A stretch of DNA of 19,776 bases from the NCBI GenBank assembly GCA_046541715.1, contig JBKHCS010000051.1, positions 1 through 19,776 of the forward strand. The letters are read 5' to 3'. Position 1 is the stretch's first letter. Each line of letters starts with the position of its first letter. The notes below the pieces were generated by a model. The model saw only the letters and a list, made by a program, of their open reading frames with translations. It had not been told where the DNA came from and searched no databases. This document shows, piece by piece, positions 5,986 through 14,590 of the stretch. The stretch is from CAYPUT01 sp046541715 (GTDB lineage Bacteria; Spirochaetota; Spirochaetia; DSM-27196; PWMO01). A program made the translations under genes and the position numbers.

Positions 5986-6038
5986 GTTCATTCCTCGGGG
6001 CTGGCTCCGGCCCCGGGGAAGTCACTACACTCCAAAGG

Positions 6039-9000
6039 GTGGACCCTGTCGAGTCCGGCCTGACTAGCTTCTCGCCCCTCGTCTCCGAGTGGTTCGGCCG
6101 CCGTTACGGCGTCCCAACGCCGGTGCAAGCGGCCGCCTGGCCGGCGATCGCCGAGGGAAAGCACGTCCTCATGAGCGCCCCCACCGGGAGCGGCAAGACC
6201 CTCGCCGCCTTCCTCTACGCCGTGGACCGGCTTCTGACCGGCGCATGGCCCACCGGGGGAATCCGGGTCCTCTATGTTTCGCCCTTGAAGGCACTTAACA
6301 ACGACATTCACCGGAACCTCCTGGCGCCCCTGGAGGAGCTTAGGGAGGTGTGGGAGAGTGCTCCGAGGGAAATCCGCGTGATGACCCGGAGCGGAGACAC
6401 ACCTCAGGCAGACCGGGAGCGGATGCGGCGGCGTCCACCGGAAATCCTCATTACGACTCCCGAAAGCCTTAATCTACTCTTGAGCTCTCCCCGATCTTTG
6501 GAGTCACTGCGGGGAATCCGGTCGGTTATTCTCGACGAGATCCACGCCGTTGCCGGGTCCAAGCGGGGCACCCACCTCATTACCGCCGTCGAGCGGCTGA
6601 CCCGGCTCTCCGGCGAGTTTCAGCGCATTGCGATCTCCGCAACGGTCCGGCCCATCGAGAGAGTCGCCGACTTCGTCGCCGGATTACAGACCTCGGAGGC
6701 CCGCGGTGCTCCCAGGCCGCGTCCGATCGAGACGATCGACCTTGGCTCCCGGAAGCCCCACGCCGTCACGGTGCGCTTTGTCGCACCACCGGACAATCAA
6801 TCCGGAGAGGCGCCACCCTCCCCCGGGGGCGAGCCCTTCTGGCAGCGGCTGGTGCCGGAAATTCGGGCCCGGGTAGCGACGAACCACTCGACGCTTATCT
6901 TTACTACCAACCGGCGCCACGCCGAGAAGCTCGCGCTCCTGTTGAACCAAGACCAAGAGGAAGTCATCGCCTTTGCACATCACGGCTCCCTCTCCCGGGA
7001 GGTGCGTCTCGGGGTCGAAGAGCGGCTCAAGGCGGGAGAGCTCCGGGCAATCGTCGCCACGAGCTCCTTAGAGCTCGGAATCGATGTCGGAGCCGTCGAA
7101 GAGGTGCTCTTCTTCAAGACACCCCTCTCCCTCACCTCGACCCTTCAGATGGCGGGCCGGGCGGGACACCAGGTCGGGGCGACGAGCCGCTCTGCCTTTT
7201 ACCCCCTCTTCGGGCGCGATCTGGTAGACGCCGCAGTCGCCGGCCGAGCGATCGAAGAGGGATGGATCGAAGAGACCCGGCCACCGGAGTGCCCCTTGGA
7301 TGTGTTGGCCCAGATTGTCCTTTCGATGGCGGGAACCGAAAAATGGAGAATCGACGAGATGCTCTCCCTACTCGGCCGGAGCTACCCCTACCGCAACCTC
7401 ACCCGGAGGCAGCTCGATATGGTTCTGGCGATGTTGAGCGGAAAGTACGCCGACACCCGCGTTCGAGAGCTTCGGCGACGCGTTTACGTCGATCGGCTGG
7501 AGGACACCGTCACCGCTCCGAAGGAAGCGCTCAGGCTGATCTACCACTCCGGGGGCACAATTCCGGACCGGGGCTACTACGGTCTCAAGGTCCGGGGTAC
7601 GGCGGTCCGCCTCGGGGAGCTCGACGAAGAGTTCGTCTGGGAGCGAAAGATCGGGGAGACCTTCGTATTCGGGAACAGGCCGTGGAAGATCCTCGGAATC
7701 GGGGATCGAGACGTGGAGGTAGTGCCTGCCGACTCACTGCCCCGGATTCTGCCCTTTTGGAAGGGCGAGAGTGTCCACCGGCGGGTCGACTACTCCGACC
7801 GGGTTCTTGATTTCTTGGGGGAAGCGGAGCGCACACTCGGGTCCGGGAGCTTCGGAACCGAGGCTCTCGAGAAGCGGTTGGAGGACTCCTATCACTTCGA
7901 CCACGACGCGAGCCGGACACTCACGGCCTTTCTCGAGGGGCAGCGAGCACATACCGGCGCGCCCCTTCCCTCGGCGACGAACCTGGTGATCGAGGAGACC
8001 TGCCCGAACCGGTCGAAGGCAGTTCGTCACATCGTCCTGCTGACCCTCTTCGGCGGCGTGGTCAATTACCCTCTGGGGCTCCTCCTCCTCGATCGGCTGG
8101 AGTCGGAGCTGGGGCCGGTGGTCTCGGTCTTTCCCGACAACGACGCGGTTGTCATCCAGGCCGACGGAGAGGAGCCGACACTCGAGTCGGTACGCCGGAC
8201 CCTCCTCGACCTGCCGACATCCTACCCGAGAATCGAAGCGGCGCTCCGGACGCGCCTCGAGGGAAGCGGTCTCTTCGGCACGCGGTTTCGCGAAAACGCC
8301 GGCCGGGCGCTTCTGCTTCCCCGGGCGGGGTTTGACCGCCGAACCCCGCTCTGGGTTAACCGGATGCGGGCCCGGGGTCTCTTGCAGGCAGTCGCCGGGC
8401 ACGACGATTTCCCCATCACCGCCGAGACCTGGCGTGCCTGCCTCCAAGAAGATTTCGATCTTCCGGCCCTGGTCGATCGGCTGACCGATATTCGCACCGG
8501 GCGAATCACCATCTCGACTACCTCGACGAGTTCCCCTTCGCCCTTCGCCAAGACGACCCTATGGCAGCACGCGAACCTCCGGATGTACGAGACCGACGAG
8601 CCCCGGGGGGCCGGAGGATCGTCGCTTTCCTCGGATATCCTCCGGGAGATCGCCATGGACCACCGGCTCCGGCCGGAAATTCCGCCGGCGATCGCCGAGT
8701 CCTTCGAAGCGCGCCTCCAACGGCTCCTTCCGGGTTACGCACCGACCACTGAAGACGAGCTCCTCGATTGGGTCAAGGAGCGCCTCGCGATTCCCCAGGG
8801 AGAGTGGGAGGCCCTCGTCTCCCGCCTGCCCCCGGGAGTAAGCTCTAGGCTCGCCGGGCTTCTTCACCTCGACACCCCGCCCATCGTCCTGGCGCGGGAG
8901 CGGCTCCCGGATGCGGCGGTTCTCTTGGGCCTCACCCGAGAAGAGATGGCGGCCCGTGCCGGTTTGTCACCGGAGGAAGCGTCTGCGGTCTTCGAGGGAG

Positions 9001-10559
9001 CCCCCGATTTCAACCGGCAGGAATCCCCCGGGCGGCTCTTCGGCGAGTGGCTCGCATTCTACGGACCCGTGTCCCCGGAATACGTCCGTCGGGTTCTCGG
9101 GATGGACGAGACCTCCCTTAACCGGATGGTCGAGAGAGCCACGGAAGACGAAACGATCGTCCGGGACCTCGACGACGCGGGCTCCTTCTGCGAGTACCGT
9201 AACTACGAGAGCCTTCTTAGGATTCTCCGCAGCCGGAACCGGGACGCGTCGGTCACACTTCCGGCGGCGGATATCGTGCCCTTCCTTCGCGCCTATCAAG
9301 GAAGCCTGACGACGGAAACACCGGGGGATCTTGCGGAAGCGATTCTCTCTACCTTCGAGGGCTACCCCGCTCCGGTCGATCTCTGGGACACGGAAATTCT
9401 GCCCCGGCTTATCGACGACTTCCAACCGGCGGCCTTCGAATCCCTCTTCCGAAACCGGGAGCTCATCTGGGTCGGAACCGGCAGGCGGCGGGTTACCCTT
9501 ATCGCACCGGAAGACCTGGAGTTGATCCGGGACGAATCGGACACGGCCGAGGCGAAGAGCCTCTTTCCTGACCCTGCGGGCTGGTACGCCCTCGGAGACC
9601 TGGTTGCTCGAATCCCCGTACAATCCGGTGCCGAGCCGCCGGACAGGGAACAGATCGCCCGGCGGCTCTGGGAGCTCGCCTGGGACGGTCACGTCACCGC
9701 CGACTCCTTCGAGGCCGCGACACGGGGGTATCCGCCGGGTCGGATACCCGGCGTCGGGCGCCGACAGCCGGCGCGCCGGGGCCCGCGGTACTCCGGAGGC
9801 CGGCGCCCAGGGGCAGTCAGGCACACCGTTACCGGCTCCCGGGGCACTCTCTGGCGGAGCCTACCGGACGCCGGGACCCTCTTCTCCGGGCACGATGCAT
9901 ACGACTTCGAGGAGCTCCGGCGAGACCGGGCGCGGCTCCTTCTGGACCGCTACGGAATCGTATTTCGAGAGATGCTCTCCCCGGAGCTTCCGGCGCTCTC
10001 CTGGGGCCGCCTCTTCCGGACGTTCCGGATTATGGAGCTTTCGGGGGAGGTCGTCGGAGGGATCTTCTTCGAGGGGGTTCCGGGGATACAGTTCGCTCGG
10101 CCCGAGGTAGCCCAACGGGTGGCTGAGTGGCCCCGGCATGGCAGTAGCCGGGCCGGCAGCGATACGGTCGGCGGCAACCAAGCCCCTCGGCGCCTCCTTC
10201 GGCTAAACGCGATGGACCCGATTTCCCTCTGCGGCCGGAACATCGAGGGACTCGGATACGACCTTCCTCCTCGAGTGCCCGGAACGAGCTTGGTGTACGA
10301 CGGTCCCGTTCTCCTTGCGGCGGCCCGGAGAGGGGGGAGCGAGGTGTCGCTCCGAATACAGCCGTCCGACGACCGCCTTTCGGAAGTCGTCGAGGCTCTA
10401 AAGGTTCCGGCGACCCGCCGAACTCGCCGGGTTACCCGGCTTATCGTTCGGCGGATAAACGGGGACGAAGCCGCAGGGTCCCGGTTCGCAAAGGCGTTTC
10501 ACGACGCCGGATTTGTCACCGACCGGCAGGAGCTGGTATTCTGGGCGAAGCATCAATAG
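6039..10559 (+). CDS. lhr: Lhr-type ATP-dependent helicase, full length
   Basis: 1506 aa, close to the usual length of bacterial long Lhr proteins (about 1500). Lhr is a DNA-stimulated ATPase and 3'-to-5' helicase linked to DNA repair. Motifs seen: VQAAAWPAI (Q-motif region), Walker A APTGSGKT (47-54), LYVSPLKALNNDI (78-90), TTPESLNLLL (139-148), DEIH (166-169), SAT (200-202), HHGSLSREVR (314-323), TSSLELGIDVG (341-351) and QMAGRAGH (370-377). The winged-helix and Lhr-core region follows, then a long C-terminal domain. Around residues 1230-1265 (about 9735-9840) a Gly/Arg/Pro-rich basic linker is unusually dense. The start is GTG with only AAAGG just upstream, so the exact start is uncertain. 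It may be the first gene of a pair with the antiporter downstream (46-nt gap). No repair gene is adjacent. Confidence 0.93.
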   Translation: MDPVESGLTSFSPLVSEWFGRRYGVPTPVQAAAWPAIAEGKHVLMSAPTGSGKTLAAFLYAVDRLLTGAWPTGGIRVLYVSPLKALNNDIHRNLLAPLEELREVWESAPREIRVMTRSGDTPQADRERMRRRPPEILITTPESLNLLLSSPRSLESLRGIRSVILDEIHAVAGSKRGTHLITAVERLTRLSGEFQRIAISATVRPIERVADFVAGLQTSEARGAPRPRPIETIDLGSRKPHAVTVRFVAPPDNQSGEAPPSPGGEPFWQRLVPEIRARVATNHSTLIFTTNRRHAEKLALLLNQDQEEVIAFAHHGSLSREVRLGVEERLKAGELRAIVATSSLELGIDVGAVEEVLFFKTPLSLTSTLQMAGRAGHQVGATSRSAFYPLFGRDLVDAAVAGRAIEEGWIEETRPPECPLDVLAQIVLSMAGTEKWRIDEMLSLLGRSYPYRNLTRRQLDMVLAMLSGKYADTRVRELRRRVYVDRLEDTVTAPKEALRLIYHSGGTIPDRGYYGLKVRGTAVRLGELDEEFVWERKIGETFVFGNRPWKILGIGDRDVEVVPADSLPRILPFWKGESVHRRVDYSDRVLDFLGEAERTLGSGSFGTEALEKRLEDSYHFDHDASRTLTAFLEGQRAHTGAPLPSATNLVIEETCPNRSKAVRHIVLLTLFGGVVNYPLGLLLLDRLESELGPVVSVFPDNDAVVIQADGEEPTLESVRRTLLDLPTSYPRIEAALRTRLEGSGLFGTRFRENAGRALLLPRAGFDRRTPLWVNRMRARGLLQAVAGHDDFPITAETWRACLQEDFDLPALVDRLTDIRTGRITISTTSTSSPSPFAKTTLWQHANLRMYETDEPRGAGGSSLSSDILREIAMDHRLRPEIPPAIAESFEARLQRLLPGYAPTTEDELLDWVKERLAIPQGEWEALVSRLPPGVSSRLAGLLHLDTPPIVLARERLPDAAVLLGLTREEMAARAGLSPEEASAVFEGAPDFNRQESPGRLFGEWLAFYGPVSPEYVRRVLGMDETSLNRMVERATEDETIVRDLDDAGSFCEYRNYESLLRILRSRNRDASVTLPAADIVPFLRAYQGSLTTETPGDLAEAILSTFEGYPAPVDLWDTEILPRLIDDFQPAAFESLFRNRELIWVGTGRRRVTLIAPEDLELIRDESDTAEAKSLFPDPAGWYALGDLVARIPVQSGAEPPDREQIARRLWELAWDGHVTADSFEAATRGYPPGRIPGVGRRQPARRGPRYSGGRRPGAVRHTVTGSRGTLWRSLPDAGTLFSGHDAYDFEELRRDRARLLLDRYGIVFREMLSPELPALSWGRLFRTFRIMELSGEVVGGIFFEGVPGIQFARPEVAQRVAEWPRHGSSRAGSDTVGGNQAPRRLLRLNAMDPISLCGRNIEGLGYDLPPRVPGTSLVYDGPVLLAAARRGGSEVSLRIQPSDDRLSEVVEALKVPATRRTRRVTRLIVRRINGDEAAGSRFAKAFHDAGFVTDRQELVFWAKHQ

Positions 10560-10605
10560 AAGCGCGGAGCGCAGCCGGCTGTTCTTGCACCGGAAAAGGA
10601 TCGGA

Positions 10606-11604
10606 ATGTTACTATCGTTGCTCTTTCTCGCCGGCGGAATAGTGCTCCTCGTTCTAGGCGCGGGATGGCTCGTCGGCGGCTCTTCGGCCCTCGCGCGCCG
10701 ATTCGGCGTGTCCGAGCTGGTAGTCGGCCTGACGGTCGTTGCCTCCGGGACCTCGGCACCGGAGCTGGTCGTCTCGGTGGTGGCCGCCCTCTCGGGAAAC
10801 CCGGAAATTGCGGTAGCCAATGTGGTCGGCAGTAACATTTTCAACATTCTGGTTATTCTCGGAGCCGCCGCCGTCATCGCGCCGATCCGTGCGCAACGGA
10901 GTACCGCCTGGCGAGAGATCCCGATCGCGGTAGGAGCGGCGGTTCTCTACCTGCTATTTCTCTCCGATTCCTTTTTTTTCGGTGCGCCCCGGGAGTACCT
11001 CGCTCGATGGGAGGCGGTGATCCTCCTTGTCTGTTTCGGCGGCTTTGTCCTCTATTCCGTCCGATCCTCCCGTGCCGGCCCGGATACCATGGTCCCGAAG
11101 GCGCCCTCCGAGGCCATCCCGGCCGGGAGACTCCCCCAAGGACTCGGCATCTCGATTATCGCTACCGTCGTCGGGATCGGAGCCCTAACCCTCGGCGCGC
11201 GGGTTTTTGTCGACGGAGCGGTCACCTTGGCGACAACACTCGGGGTGCCGACCTGGATCGTCGGGGTAACGGTCGTCGCCGTCGGCACCTCGTTGCCGGA
11301 GCTCTTCACCTCCTTGGTAGCGGCTCGACGGGGACAGACCGACATCGCCTTGGGGAACGCCGTCGGGAGCAATATCTTCAACGTCTTCTTGGTCCTTGGA
11401 GCCGCCGGGGTCATCCATCCGGTGGTGCTTCCCCCGGGGCGCTCTCTGGCCGATGGACTTGTCGCTTTGGCGGCGATGCTCCTACTCCTCCTCGCGATGT
11501 TCACCGGCAAACGAAGGGTTCTCGACCGCTGGGAGGGATGGGTGTTTCTGCTGTTCTTCGCTTCCTACGTGGGGTATCAGGTGTTAGCTGCGGCCCCTGG
11601 GTAA
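10606..11604 (+). CDS. Na+/Ca2+ exchanger-type antiporter (CaCA family, YrbG-like)
   Basis: 332 aa integral membrane protein, start ATG at 10606 chosen for the site GGAAAAGGA 5 nt upstream. It has about ten predicted membrane helices in two inverted halves. Each half contains the alpha-repeat of the family: GTSAPEL (48-54) with NVVGSNIFN (72-80), and GTSLPEL (227-233) with GNAVGSNIFN (250-259). The conserved Glu of GTS(A/L)PE and the Asn of GSNIFN coordinate the cations. Members exchange Ca2+ for Na+ or H+ to export calcium; the counter-ion cannot be told from sequence. It lies 46 nt after lhr and could be read from the same transcript. It is convergent with the cupin gene. Confidence 0.9.
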   Translation: MLLSLLFLAGGIVLLVLGAGWLVGGSSALARRFGVSELVVGLTVVASGTSAPELVVSVVAALSGNPEIAVANVVGSNIFNILVILGAAAVIAPIRAQRSTAWREIPIAVGAAVLYLLFLSDSFFFGAPREYLARWEAVILLVCFGGFVLYSVRSSRAGPDTMVPKAPSEAIPAGRLPQGLGISIIATVVGIGALTLGARVFVDGAVTLATTLGVPTWIVGVTVVAVGTSLPELFTSLVAARRGQTDIALGNAVGSNIFNVFLVLGAAGVIHPVVLPPGRSLADGLVALAAMLLLLLAMFTGKRRVLDRWEGWVFLLFFASYVGYQVLAAAPG

Positions 11605-11615
11605 GCCCGGGTCAA

Positions 11616-11631
11616 GCGCCACCCGTGGCGT
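11616..11631. terminator. Short hairpin between convergent genes
   Basis: CGCCA-CCCG-TGGCG (11617-11630), extendable by a G-T pair, lies between the antiporter stop and the cupin stop. It could end transcription from both sides, but it lacks a T-tract on either strand. Confidence 0.35.
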
Positions 11632-11903
11632 CATCCGGAGACAAAGGTGTAGTGCTTCCGAACCGGCTCGTGGATTATCCAGACGCACCGGAGGCCCTTT
11701 GGGAAGGTAACAAAATCTTGGGGCCCGAGTTCCACCGTTTGTTCTCCGGTCTCGACGGTAACCATCCCTTCGAGAATCCAGCACTGTTCGGTCTGCTCGT
11801 AGTACCAATCCAGACGGCCGTCGGGGTGTTCCCAGATCGACCACGAGGGAATCCCTCGTTTCTCCGCTTCCGCCTCGGTTAGTTGTTCTTTCGTTACCAG
11901 CAC
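11631..11903 (-). CDS. Small single-domain cupin (DUF861/EutQ-like)
   Basis: 90 aa from a GTG start at 11903, chosen because GAGGAGG lies 5 nt upstream; an ATG at 11939 would add 12 residues but has no such site. The protein is one cupin barrel of the DUF861 (Cupin_3) type: PSWSIWEHPDG, DWYYEQTEQCWILEG (the conserved E-x-C-x-I-L-E-G), GPQDFVTFPKGLRC and HEPVRKHYTF at the end. Family members are small stand-alone proteins of unknown biochemical role; some relatives bind metals or act in ethanolamine or ureide metabolism. The usual two-histidine metal set of cupins is not present in its canonical form. It is divergent from the Mrp gene with 81 nt between starts. Confidence 0.85.
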   Translation of the reverse strand: MLVTKEQLTEAEAEKRGIPSWSIWEHPDGRLDWYYEQTEQCWILEGMVTVETGEQTVELGPQDFVTFPKGLRCVWIIHEPVRKHYTFVSG

Positions 11904-11984
11904 TGGGCCCTCCTCTTGAATGTGGCCGGCACTTGCCATCCGGCTGCGGCCTTGGCACTCTCTAAGGTAGAAAGCGAGGACAGT

Positions 11985-13322
11985 ATGATCAACAACGACC
12001 GGGTGCTTGCCGAACTGGCCCACATAAAGGACGAAGAGTCCGGAAGCGATATCGTATCCCTGGGATTGGTGAAGGGTCTGGAGGTTTCTCCCCCGTCCGT
12101 GTACGTGGAAGTGGAGCTGACTACCCCGAACATGGCGGCGAAGGGGAGAATCGAGCAGGATATCAAGGAGCGCCTCGGCACCCTGGATGACGATATCAAG
12201 GTGACGGTGCACACGACACCGATGAGCCGCCGGCGAACCAACCGGGAAAAGCCGACGGGACTCGAGGCGGTAAAGTATCTGATCGCCGTCGCCTCCGGGA
12301 AAGGGGGCGTCGGCAAGTCGACCGTTGCGGCTCGCCTCGCCTGGAACCTCGCCGAGCGGGGATACAAGGTCGGCCTTCTCGATGTGGACCTTTTCGGACC
12401 CTCGGTGCCGACCCTCTTCGACATGCACGAGGAGGAGCTCCGGGGGGGAGAGAACGAGATGGTTATCCCGGCGGAGCGGGGAAGGCTCAAGCTTATGTCC
12501 TTCGGCTTTTGGCTCGGCGACTCCCCGGCGGTTATGCGGGGTCCGATGGTCTCGCAGTACGTCGAGCAGTTTCTCCATCAGATCCAGTGGCAAGATCTCG
12601 ATTACCTGTTCCTGGACCTGCCCCCGGGCACCGGGGACATCCAGCTTACGCTGACCCAGTCGGCAAACGTCGACGGGGCGGTAATCGTCACGACGCCGCA
12701 GGCGCTCGCGTACGCGGATGTCGGCAAGGCGGTACTGATGTTCGACAAGGTGAGCGTCCCGGTCCTCGGCGTTGTCGACAACATGGCCTACTTCGACTGC
12801 CCCAACTGCGGCACCCGGCACGAAATATTCGGTAAAGGAAGCGCCGAGCGCCTCGCCGAGCGGTTCGGGGTTCCCATTATCGGGCAGTTACCCTTAAAGC
12901 CGGCGGCCTACGGTGGTCCGATCACCTCCGGCAGCGGGGACCCGGGGGCCGAAGCAGAAGGCTCTCCCTTCCGGGACCTTGCGACCGCGACCATCTCCTC
13001 CCTCGGCAAGGCCTCCTGGAGCGCTCTCAACCCGGAGGTCTCCTTCGACGAGACGGCGATCACCTTGCGGATCCCCGGACGGGGTGTCTTCCGGGTGGAT
13101 AACCGAACCTTGCGGGGCAATTGCCAGTGCGCGGTCTGCGTCGACGAGTTTACCGGGGAGCGCCGGATCGGCTACGACGATGTTCCGGAGGATATCCACG
13201 CCAAGGAAATCAAACCCCTCGGAAACTACGCCCTCTACGTCCAGTGGAGCGACGGCCACGCCACCGGGTTCTTCCCCTACGAGTCGATTATCGCGCTATC
13301 CGAGAAGGTCGGGGAGGCTTAG
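11985..13322 (+). CDS. mrp: MIP18-Mrp-DUF971 Fe-S carrier ATPase
   Basis: 445 aa; start ATG at 11985 is preceded by GCGAGGA. Three domains: an N-terminal MIP18/DUF59 domain (about 5-78), a Mrp/NBP35 P-loop ATPase (about 95-345), and a C-terminal DUF971 domain (about 357-440). The ATPase has the deviant Walker A GKGGVGKS (105-112), DVDLFGPSVP (133-142), DLPPGTGDIQLTL (211-223) and the cluster-binding CPNC (Cys272, Cys275). The DUF971 part has LRGNCQCAVC and YVQWSDGHATGF. Mrp proteins hold and deliver [4Fe-4S] clusters to apo-enzymes in the cytoplasm; the same three-domain order occurs in plastid HCF101. It is also known as ApbC, which is unrelated to the flavin transferase ApbE. Given the Fe-S-rich enzymes at 1917-4710 such a carrier would be useful, but no direct link is shown. 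Confidence 0.93.
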   Translation: MINNDRVLAELAHIKDEESGSDIVSLGLVKGLEVSPPSVYVEVELTTPNMAAKGRIEQDIKERLGTLDDDIKVTVHTTPMSRRRTNREKPTGLEAVKYLIAVASGKGGVGKSTVAARLAWNLAERGYKVGLLDVDLFGPSVPTLFDMHEEELRGGENEMVIPAERGRLKLMSFGFWLGDSPAVMRGPMVSQYVEQFLHQIQWQDLDYLFLDLPPGTGDIQLTLTQSANVDGAVIVTTPQALAYADVGKAVLMFDKVSVPVLGVVDNMAYFDCPNCGTRHEIFGKGSAERLAERFGVPIIGQLPLKPAAYGGPITSGSGDPGAEAEGSPFRDLATATISSLGKASWSALNPEVSFDETAITLRIPGRGVFRVDNRTLRGNCQCAVCVDEFTGERRIGYDDVPEDIHAKEIKPLGNYALYVQWSDGHATGFFPYESIIALSEKVGEA

Positions 13323-13331
13323 GCTCTCCCC

Positions 13332-14558
13332 TTGGAACCGTGGCGGCGTAACCTCTATGCGGTCTGGGTAAGCCAGATCTTTTCTCTGATGGGATTCGGG
13401 TTTGTCATTCCGTTTCTCCCATTCTATATCCAGGAGCTCGGAGTAACGGATCCTAACGAGGTCCGGTATTGGAGCGGGCTTGTCGCTGCCGCCCCGGCTC
13501 TGACCATGGGGCTAATGGCGCCGGTCTGGGGCCTTATCGCGGACCGATTCGGCCGGAAGCTCATGCTGCTCCGGGCTATGCTCAGCGGAGCCATTATTAT
13601 CGCCATGATGAGCTTCGCCCGGTCGGTTGAGGGCGTTCTCGCCCTCCGGGCTCTTCAAGGGGCCCTTACGGGAACCGTGGCCGCCAGCGGCGCCCTTGTA
13701 GCCACCTCGACCCCGGCACACAAGCTCTCCTATGCCCTGGGGCTCCAGGCCTCGTCGAACTTCATCGGCATCTCCCTGGGCCCCTTCGCAGGAGGACTCG
13801 CCGGTGAGTTTCTCGGATACCGCTCGAGCTTCCTCTTCGGTGCCGCAATCCTGATGGTCGGCTTTTTCGTCGTCCTGCGAAACATCGAGGAAAGGCCGGT
13901 CCCAGAGGAAAAACCGAAGGGTGCGATCGACGCCGGATCCGGCGGAGGATCGCCGGCCTTCCGGGTTACCCGGAGCGTCGTGGGTCTCTTCGCCTTAATA
14001 TTTCTGATGCGTTTTCTCATGACGATGATTATCCCCTTCTTGCCCCTCTACGTTCAGCAGATCCGAGGGAGCATCGAAGGAAGCGCTATGGTCGCCGGGA
14101 GTCTTTCGGGACTGACGGCAGCGGCAACCGCCGCCGCGGGTTTGACCGTCGTGCGTTTGGGGGATCGAACCGGGCCGGCTCGACTTTCGGCGGTACTCGC
14201 ACTCGCCGGCGCAGTCTTGAGTCTCCCGATCTTTTGGATTCACGCCCTACTGCCCTTCGGAGCTCTTCTGACGGCAGCGAGCTACTTCTACGGCGGCATC
14301 ACCCCGCTGATTCAATCAGCCTTGACCGTTAGGGTGTCGGCCGCCCGACGGGGACTTCTCTTCGGTGTACTCACCATGGTGGGAAATGCCGGATGGTTCC
14401 TTGCTCCCTTGGTGGGTAGCGCAATCGCCATCCACCTGTCGATAAATCACATCTTTCTGCTCTTTGCCGCAATACTGTTAATAGCTGCGGTCATTGCCGG
14501 GTTGGTTGGCGCAGCGAACGAGGAGAAAAAGTCTGTTTCACTAAGAGAAACCTCTTGA
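13332..14558 (+). CDS. MFS multidrug-type transporter (MdtG-like)
   Basis: 408 aa with about 12 predicted membrane helices. The N-terminus WRRNLYAVWVSQIFSLMGFG matches DHA1 drug:H+ antiporters such as MdtG. Motif A, GLIADRFGRK, is at 67-76 in the loop between helices 2 and 3. Further motifs are LRALQGALTGT in helix 4 and SSNFIGISLGPFAGG in helix 5. A basic loop of about 25 residues (KPKGAIDAGSGGG) separates the two halves. The only in-frame start near the right place is TTG at 13332, 9 nt after the Mrp stop; GGGGAGG lies 13 nt before it, inside the mrp gene. It is probably cotranscribed with mrp. The substrate cannot be inferred. Confidence 0.85.
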   Translation: MEPWRRNLYAVWVSQIFSLMGFGFVIPFLPFYIQELGVTDPNEVRYWSGLVAAAPALTMGLMAPVWGLIADRFGRKLMLLRAMLSGAIIIAMMSFARSVEGVLALRALQGALTGTVAASGALVATSTPAHKLSYALGLQASSNFIGISLGPFAGGLAGEFLGYRSSFLFGAAILMVGFFVVLRNIEERPVPEEKPKGAIDAGSGGGSPAFRVTRSVVGLFALIFLMRFLMTMIIPFLPLYVQQIRGSIEGSAMVAGSLSGLTAAATAAAGLTVVRLGDRTGPARLSAVLALAGAVLSLPIFWIHALLPFGALLTAASYFYGGITPLIQSALTVRVSAARRGLLFGVLTMVGNAGWFLAPLVGSAIAIHLSINHIFLLFAAILLIAAVIAGLVGAANEEKKSVSLRETS

Positions 14559-14560
14559 TA

Positions 14561-14575
14561 CTCCGGGCTTCGGAG
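14561..14575 (+). other. Small hairpin holding the only good ribosome-binding site before the IclR gene
   Basis: CTCCG-GGCTT-CGGAG forms a 5-bp stem directly after the MFS stop. Its 3' arm contains GGAGG (14571-14575), the only good Shine-Dalgarno match upstream of the IclR gene. It is too short to be a convincing terminator. Confidence 0.4.
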
Positions 14576-14590
14576 GCTAAGTTTCCTTCC

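Noticed and set aside
7734..9824. Several minus-strand and alternate-frame open frames inside lhr
   Set aside because: They are shadows of a continuous helicase gene, with Arg/Pro-rich low-complexity translations typical of off-frame high-G+C DNA.
11904..12821. Upstream extension of the cupin reading frame to 12821 on the minus strand
   Set aside because: It runs antisense through the Mrp gene. The cupin has a strong ribosome-binding site before the GTG at 11903.
11985..13322. Mrp (also called ApbC) as the flavinylating enzyme for the FMN lipoproteins
   Set aside because: Despite the similar name it is a P-loop Fe-S carrier with CPNC. The flavin transferase is ApbE, which is not in the window.
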